Of a DNA stretch of 64,000 nucleotides, positions 60,917-64,000 are shown one piece after another (position 1 is the stretch's first letter; the number at the start of each line of letters is the position of its first letter). The DNA is from Enterobacter ludwigii. Lineage in GTDB: Bacteria; Pseudomonadota; Gammaproteobacteria; Enterobacterales; Enterobacteriaceae. The notes below the pieces were generated by a model. The model had not been told where the DNA came from. It saw nothing but the letters and a program-made list of their open reading frames with translations, and ran no database searches. Both the position numbers and the translations under genes were made by a program. The stretch covers positions 3,782,001-3,846,000 of the forward strand of contig NZ_CP017279.1 in the NCBI RefSeq assembly GCF_001750725.1. Direction: 5' to 3'.

Positions 60917-61411
60917 TTATTTCAGTTTTTGCCGGGCGTCCTGCCAGCTGTAAAAACTGGCATCGGGCACCAGACGAAACTCAATGGCATGCCCCTGTTC
61001 AGTCAGCCAGTCAAAGGCTGCTGCCTCCTCTGGCGTTACGGACTGATTAGGGCCAATGGTGGTGATGTTGGCGCGGGCACTCATTGGCCCGACGTTAATT
61101 TTGCCATTGCCGTTCTTCAGGCTTATGCCTGCCTGTTCAAGGCGTTGCAGGGTGACAGGCGATTTGCCAATCACGAAGTAACGCTTATCGCTGGCAATCA
61201 CTTTCGGCAGCTTTTCGATGGCGGTCAGGGTATCGAACAGCCACACTCTGGTATCTGACACCGCGCCTTTCATTACCGACGAGAGCAGCGGATCGGCCGC
61301 GACGGCATCGTCAATTGCCACGATGCCATCACAGGGCAGCTCTTTGGCCCAGCGTGTGACGAGCTGCCCGTGGATCACCCGGTCGTCAATACGTACAAAT
61401 GAAATGCTCAT
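60917..61411 (-). CDS. PTS enzyme IIB, mannose/sorbose family
   Basis: A 164-residue cytosolic phosphocarrier that phosphorylates the incoming sugar. The active His14 lies in RIDDRVIHGQLVTRW, the standard motif of the family. NGKINVGPMSARANITTIGP is also typical. It is separated from IIC by 7 bp and from IIA by 9 bp. Confidence 0.95.
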   Translation of the reverse strand: MSISFVRIDDRVIHGQLVTRWAKELPCDGIVAIDDAVAADPLLSSVMKGAVSDTRVWLFDTLTAIEKLPKVIASDKRYFVIGKSPVTLQRLEQAGISLKNGNGKINVGPMSARANITTIGPNQSVTPEEAAAFDWLTEQGHAIEFRLVPDASFYSWQDARQKLK

Positions 61412-61420
61412 ATAAGCTCC

Positions 61421-61849
61421 TTAGAAATCGTCGTTCTGGGCGGATTCCACCCGTTTTGCCTGAACTAGGGTGGGCTGCGTTAATTCGATGAGCTGCGCGG
61501 CGGCGGCATGGACATCCCGGGCCATCAGAATGTCGTCGGTGAGCAAGAGCATGGGGAAGTTGACTCCTGCCACCACGGCGACCGGCGGATGCGTCTGGGG
61601 ATTAAACGCGTATTCGCAGGCCACATTCCACGGCGTTCCGCTCTGCATATCGCACAGGACGACGATGCCGTCGGCGCCTGCACCTGCGCGGCGGTATGCC
61701 GCAGCGAAATCACGGCGAAACCCCGCTATGCCAGCCTGTGCATTCAGACATACCGCCTGTCGATGAGGGAGATCGCCATACACCATTTTTCCGCTTTCCA
61801 GCAGGGCGGTGGCCAGCGGGCCGTGTGTCGCCACAATAATGTGAATCAT
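61421..61849 (-). CDS. PTS enzyme IIA, mannose family
   Basis: A 142-residue cytosolic phosphocarrier that takes phosphate from HPr. The active His9 lies in IIVATHGPLATALLES, and DGIVVLCDMQSGTPWNVA matches the family's dimer region. IIA and IIB are separate proteins, unlike ManX of E. coli. 2 bp separate it from the phosphomannose isomerase gene upstream. Confidence 0.94.
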   Translation of the reverse strand: MIHIIVATHGPLATALLESGKMVYGDLPHRQAVCLNAQAGIAGFRRDFAAAYRRAGAGADGIVVLCDMQSGTPWNVACEYAFNPQTHPPVAVVAGVNFPMLLLTDDILMARDVHAAAAQLIELTQPTLVQAKRVESAQNDDF

Positions 61850-61851
61850 GG

Positions 61852-63594
61852 TTAACCTCTTACCCAGGCTTTAATGGTGGCAATGGATTTACCGCAGCTC
61901 GGCCCTGACGGAGAAATACGGTATTCGCCTGCGTCAGCGGGGACGATAAACGTTTCTGCGTAGTGCACGACGAACGGGGCGAATGCGCCGCCGGGGCTGT
62001 CTACCGTCGCCTCTTCACCTTCAACAAGATTAAGGACATTCACGCCTCCGTGGGGGGAGTGCGTCACCGGTTCACTGAACCAGTGGCGACGCGTTTCGAT
62101 GAATTCACGTTCGTGAAGCCCGGTCCGCTCTTCGCGCCAGCCGGTGCCTTCGCCGAGGGGTTCACACTGATTTACAAGATGCTGTTCGACCCACTGCGTA
62201 TCGCGTTGCCAGTCGATCACCTTTTCGCCATGCGCCAGATGAACCGGGCGGGGTTGCCCATCCATTCCCAGCCGTCCCCAGTCCCAGAGCTTGAAGGTGA
62301 AAATGTAAGGCGTGGCGCTGATCTCAAGTACCACGGTTCCTGCTCCAGAACAGTGAACCGTACCGGCGGGGATCAAAAAATGATCGTGCTTGTTCGCCGC
62401 AAGATGATTGACGAAGCGGGCGTCGTCGAACGGCTTTTCACCCCGGCTGGCCCGTCTGAGGTCGTCCATCATCGCTTCGGGCCGGGTACCCGTTCGGGTC
62501 CCCAGATACACCTGAGCCCCTGGCTCTGCCTCAAGGATGTAATAGCTCTCATCTTGGGTGTAATGCATACCAAAATGCTGCTGTATGTACTCCGTGGTCG
62601 GATGCACCTGAAAACTCAGGTTCTGCCCGCCGAGGGTGTCAAGCAGGTCAAAGCGGATGGGAAATTCCGCGCCAAAACGGGCATGCACTTTTTCACCCAG
62701 CAGCGCCCGGGGGTGCAGCAGCACCAAATCCTGAGAGGGGATCTCGATCCGCACCGCGCCGTAACGAAGCAACAGGCTGTTTTCCTCGGGCACGCAGTCA
62801 AAACACCATGCGTAGTTAGGCGCAGAGGGATCGAGATCGAATTTCTGTTTCATCCATTGTCCGCCCCAGACGCCGGGGTCGAAAAAGGGCACTACACGAA
62901 AAGGACGTTGGGTGGTGTGTTGCAACCCGGCGCGCAGCGCATCGCCGCCGACCATCGCCGGATTAACCGCCTGGGTGGTATCCAGGAGATAATCAGTACG
63001 CCGTAGCAGCGGGGTTTTGTGACGATCGAATACGCGCCACTCAATGAAAAAGGCGCGTTTGTAGCGACGCAGAATATCCTCGTTTTGGTTCGCTGCGCCC
63101 CAGTTAGCCAGTTCACCGCTGCGCATGCGCTGCTGGATCTCCCAGCGCGGTAAATCGGCGTAGACCAGAATATCGCCTGCATTAACCAGCGCGGCACCCG
63201 GCCCGTAAATAACGATTATCCCTTCGCGGCACAGTTCGACCTGCGCCTGCAACGCCTCGCGTTTCACCGGGTCGATGAATTCCTCGAGCTGATGGCAGGA
63301 GAGCACGCCGAAGACGCGGTCGTCAGTGAGATGTCGGGCCAGCAGCCGGCTTAAAGCGTGTTCGTCGAGACGCATCTGTTCGGCATTGAGCGTCAGCGTG
63401 GCCCCCAATGCTGGCAGCAGTTTTGTCTCCAGTTCCTCCAGCCTGACGCCAGGGTAGCAGTCAATGACCAGCACGGTGCGTGTATATTGACCCGCTCTGT
63501 GGGTAAGCTCGCGCACAATCGCGTCCCAGCCCTGCCAGGCACAATCGTCATACCCCTCTACTGCGACTTCCGGGAATTTATCGTAAGTTGCCAT
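61852..63594 (-). CDS. Class I phosphomannose isomerase with extra N-terminal kinase-like domain
   Basis: A 580-residue protein, much longer than ordinary ManA (about 390). The C-terminal part from about residue 230 is a type I mannose-6-phosphate isomerase: FDPGVWGGQW, LSFQVHPTTEYIQQHFG, DESYYILEAEPGAQVYLG and IPAGTVHCSGAGTVVLEIS contain the zinc and substrate residues. The first 220 residues resemble a uridine-kinase-like P-loop fold in layout (VLVIDCYPGV, DILVYADLPRWEIQQRMRSGE), but the expected GxxGxGKT is replaced by DCYPGVRLEEL, so ATP use is doubtful. First gene of the PTS operon; it probably converts the imported phospho-sugar to fructose-6-phosphate. Confidence 0.85.
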   Translation of the reverse strand: MATYDKFPEVAVEGYDDCAWQGWDAIVRELTHRAGQYTRTVLVIDCYPGVRLEELETKLLPALGATLTLNAEQMRLDEHALSRLLARHLTDDRVFGVLSCHQLEEFIDPVKREALQAQVELCREGIIVIYGPGAALVNAGDILVYADLPRWEIQQRMRSGELANWGAANQNEDILRRYKRAFFIEWRVFDRHKTPLLRRTDYLLDTTQAVNPAMVGGDALRAGLQHTTQRPFRVVPFFDPGVWGGQWMKQKFDLDPSAPNYAWCFDCVPEENSLLLRYGAVRIEIPSQDLVLLHPRALLGEKVHARFGAEFPIRFDLLDTLGGQNLSFQVHPTTEYIQQHFGMHYTQDESYYILEAEPGAQVYLGTRTGTRPEAMMDDLRRASRGEKPFDDARFVNHLAANKHDHFLIPAGTVHCSGAGTVVLEISATPYIFTFKLWDWGRLGMDGQPRPVHLAHGEKVIDWQRDTQWVEQHLVNQCEPLGEGTGWREERTGLHEREFIETRRHWFSEPVTHSPHGGVNVLNLVEGEEATVDSPGGAFAPFVVHYAETFIVPADAGEYRISPSGPSCGKSIATIKAWVRG

Positions 63595-63619
63595 CTTTTC
63601 TCTCCGTCTTCGTTGCTTA

Positions 63620-63637
63620 AGGTTATTCGATTAACCT
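63620..63637. promoter_or_regulatory. LacI-type operator O1 upstream of PTS operon
   Basis: AGGTTATTCGATTAACCT is palindromic except for two central positions and centred on CG, as usual for LacI-family sites. It is located 26 bp before the isomerase start and repeated at 63742 with one change. Confidence 0.75.
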
Positions 63638-63707
63638 TGTTTGGGAAGGGTGATTAACGCGATTAACCCGCCAGTTCTGGCGATAAGTGGCGAAAAGGGG
63701 GCCATTA

Positions 63708-63723
63708 TGTGAAGAGGCTCACG
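63708..63723. promoter_or_regulatory. CRP-type site in PTS/regulator divergent region
   Basis: TGTGAAGAGGCTCACG matches TGTGA-N6-TCACA at 9 of 10 positions, midway between the divergent genes. It suggests catabolite control of one or both promoters. Confidence 0.7.
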
Positions 63724-63741
63724 CGCAAAAGTGCAAAATTG

Positions 63742-63759
63742 AGGTTATTCGATTAATCT
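63742..63759. promoter_or_regulatory. LacI-type operator O2 upstream of the regulator
   Basis: AGGTTATTCGATTAATCT is identical to O1 at 17 of 18 positions and lies 24 bp before the regulator start, in a place that suggests autorepression. O1 and O2 are 122 bp apart, allowing looping. Confidence 0.75.
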
Positions 63760-63782
63760 GATGTGAACGACAAGGAGCGATC

Positions 63783-64000
63783 ATGACGGGTATCACGCTG
63801 GCTGATGTGGCAAAACGCGCCGGGGTTTCAACCGCCACCGTATCAATGGTGCTGTGTAATAAAGGGCGGATCTCGCAACGGACCCGGGAGCGCGTACTTC
63901 AGGCGCTGGATGAATCGGGCTATGTTTACAATCAGACGGCAGCCAACCTGCGAAACCGCAGCAGTAATCAGGTGGGGCTCCTGTTGCATGACATCACGAA
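63783..64000 (+). CDS. LacI-family transcriptional regulator (3' end beyond window)
   Basis: The first 72 codons are visible, starting at the ATG behind AAGGAG (63773-63778). The helix-turn-helix and hinge are typical: TLADVAKRAGVSTATVSMVL, then CNKGRISQRTRERVLQALDESGYVYN and NRSSNQVGLLLHDIT leading into the sugar-binding domain. Resembles MalI-like members in the N-terminal part. It most likely represses the divergent PTS operon, itself, and the cupin pair; the inducer is probably the sugar or its phosphate. Confidence 0.92.
   Translation, partial: MTGITLADVAKRAGVSTATVSMVLCNKGRISQRTRERVLQALDESGYVYNQTAANLRNRSSNQVGLLLHDIT

Noticed and set aside
61963..63006. 347-codon plus-strand frame opposite the phosphomannose isomerase gene
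   Set aside because: The minus-strand gene has all isomerase motifs; the opposite frame has no recognisable family or ribosome-binding site.

Overview
The window is a chromosomal segment of an enteric bacterium (Enterobacteriaceae). Gene order follows the stretch of the Escherichia coli map that spans its origin of numbering: deo operon, lplA-smp, serB-radA-nadR, ettA, slt, trpR, rob, creABCD, arcA, thr operon, talB-mog, dnaKJ, nhaAR, rpsT, ribF-ileS-lspA-fkpB-ispH. Proteins that I can compare from memory with E. coli are close, with small differences, and several accessory genes differ, so Enterobacter or a near relative (Lelliottia, Leclercia) is most likely. The genus is an inference. No database search was run, and all homology statements rest on remembered sequences and visible motifs.

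Layout. 1-6 kb: yjjI (cut by the left edge), then deoCABD with two DeoR operators about 600 bp apart and CRP sites. 6-13.3 kb: an accessory chaperone-usher fimbrial cluster on the minus strand with four paralogous DUF1120 subunits, replacing yjjJ of E. coli. 13.6-21 kb: lplA and smp (minus), serB-radA-nadR (plus), then an accessory dehydrogenase/LysR divergent pair. 21-33.8 kb: ettA, slt, trpR, yjjX, gpmB, rob, creABCD, arcA, a 46-codon yjjY frame and yjtD. 34-39 kb: thrLABC with a readable attenuator, then yaaX. 39-45.6 kb: yaaA, yaaJ, talB, mog, an accessory MFS transporter and satP. 45.7-51.7 kb: dnaKJ behind two heat-shock promoters, nhaAR and rpsT. 52-57.8 kb: ribF-ileS-lspA-fkpB-ispH.

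57.8-64 kb: the most unusual part. Where E. coli has rihC there are two tandem cupin-type glucose-6-phosphate isomerase-like genes (plus strand). Facing them is a five-gene minus-strand operon with a phosphomannose isomerase that carries an extra N-terminal domain, followed by mannose-family PTS enzymes IIA, IIB, IIC and IID. A divergent LacI-family regulator is cut by the right edge. One operator-like sequence occurs in front of the regulator, in front of the PTS operon and (weaker) in front of the cupin pair, and both control regions also hold a CRP-type site. I infer one regulon for uptake and isomerisation of an unidentified hexose.

No rRNA, tRNA, CRISPR array, insertion sequence or prophage was seen. 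Repeats are limited to REP-type hairpins with GCCGGG/CCCGGC arms and one CCCTC/GAGGG element.
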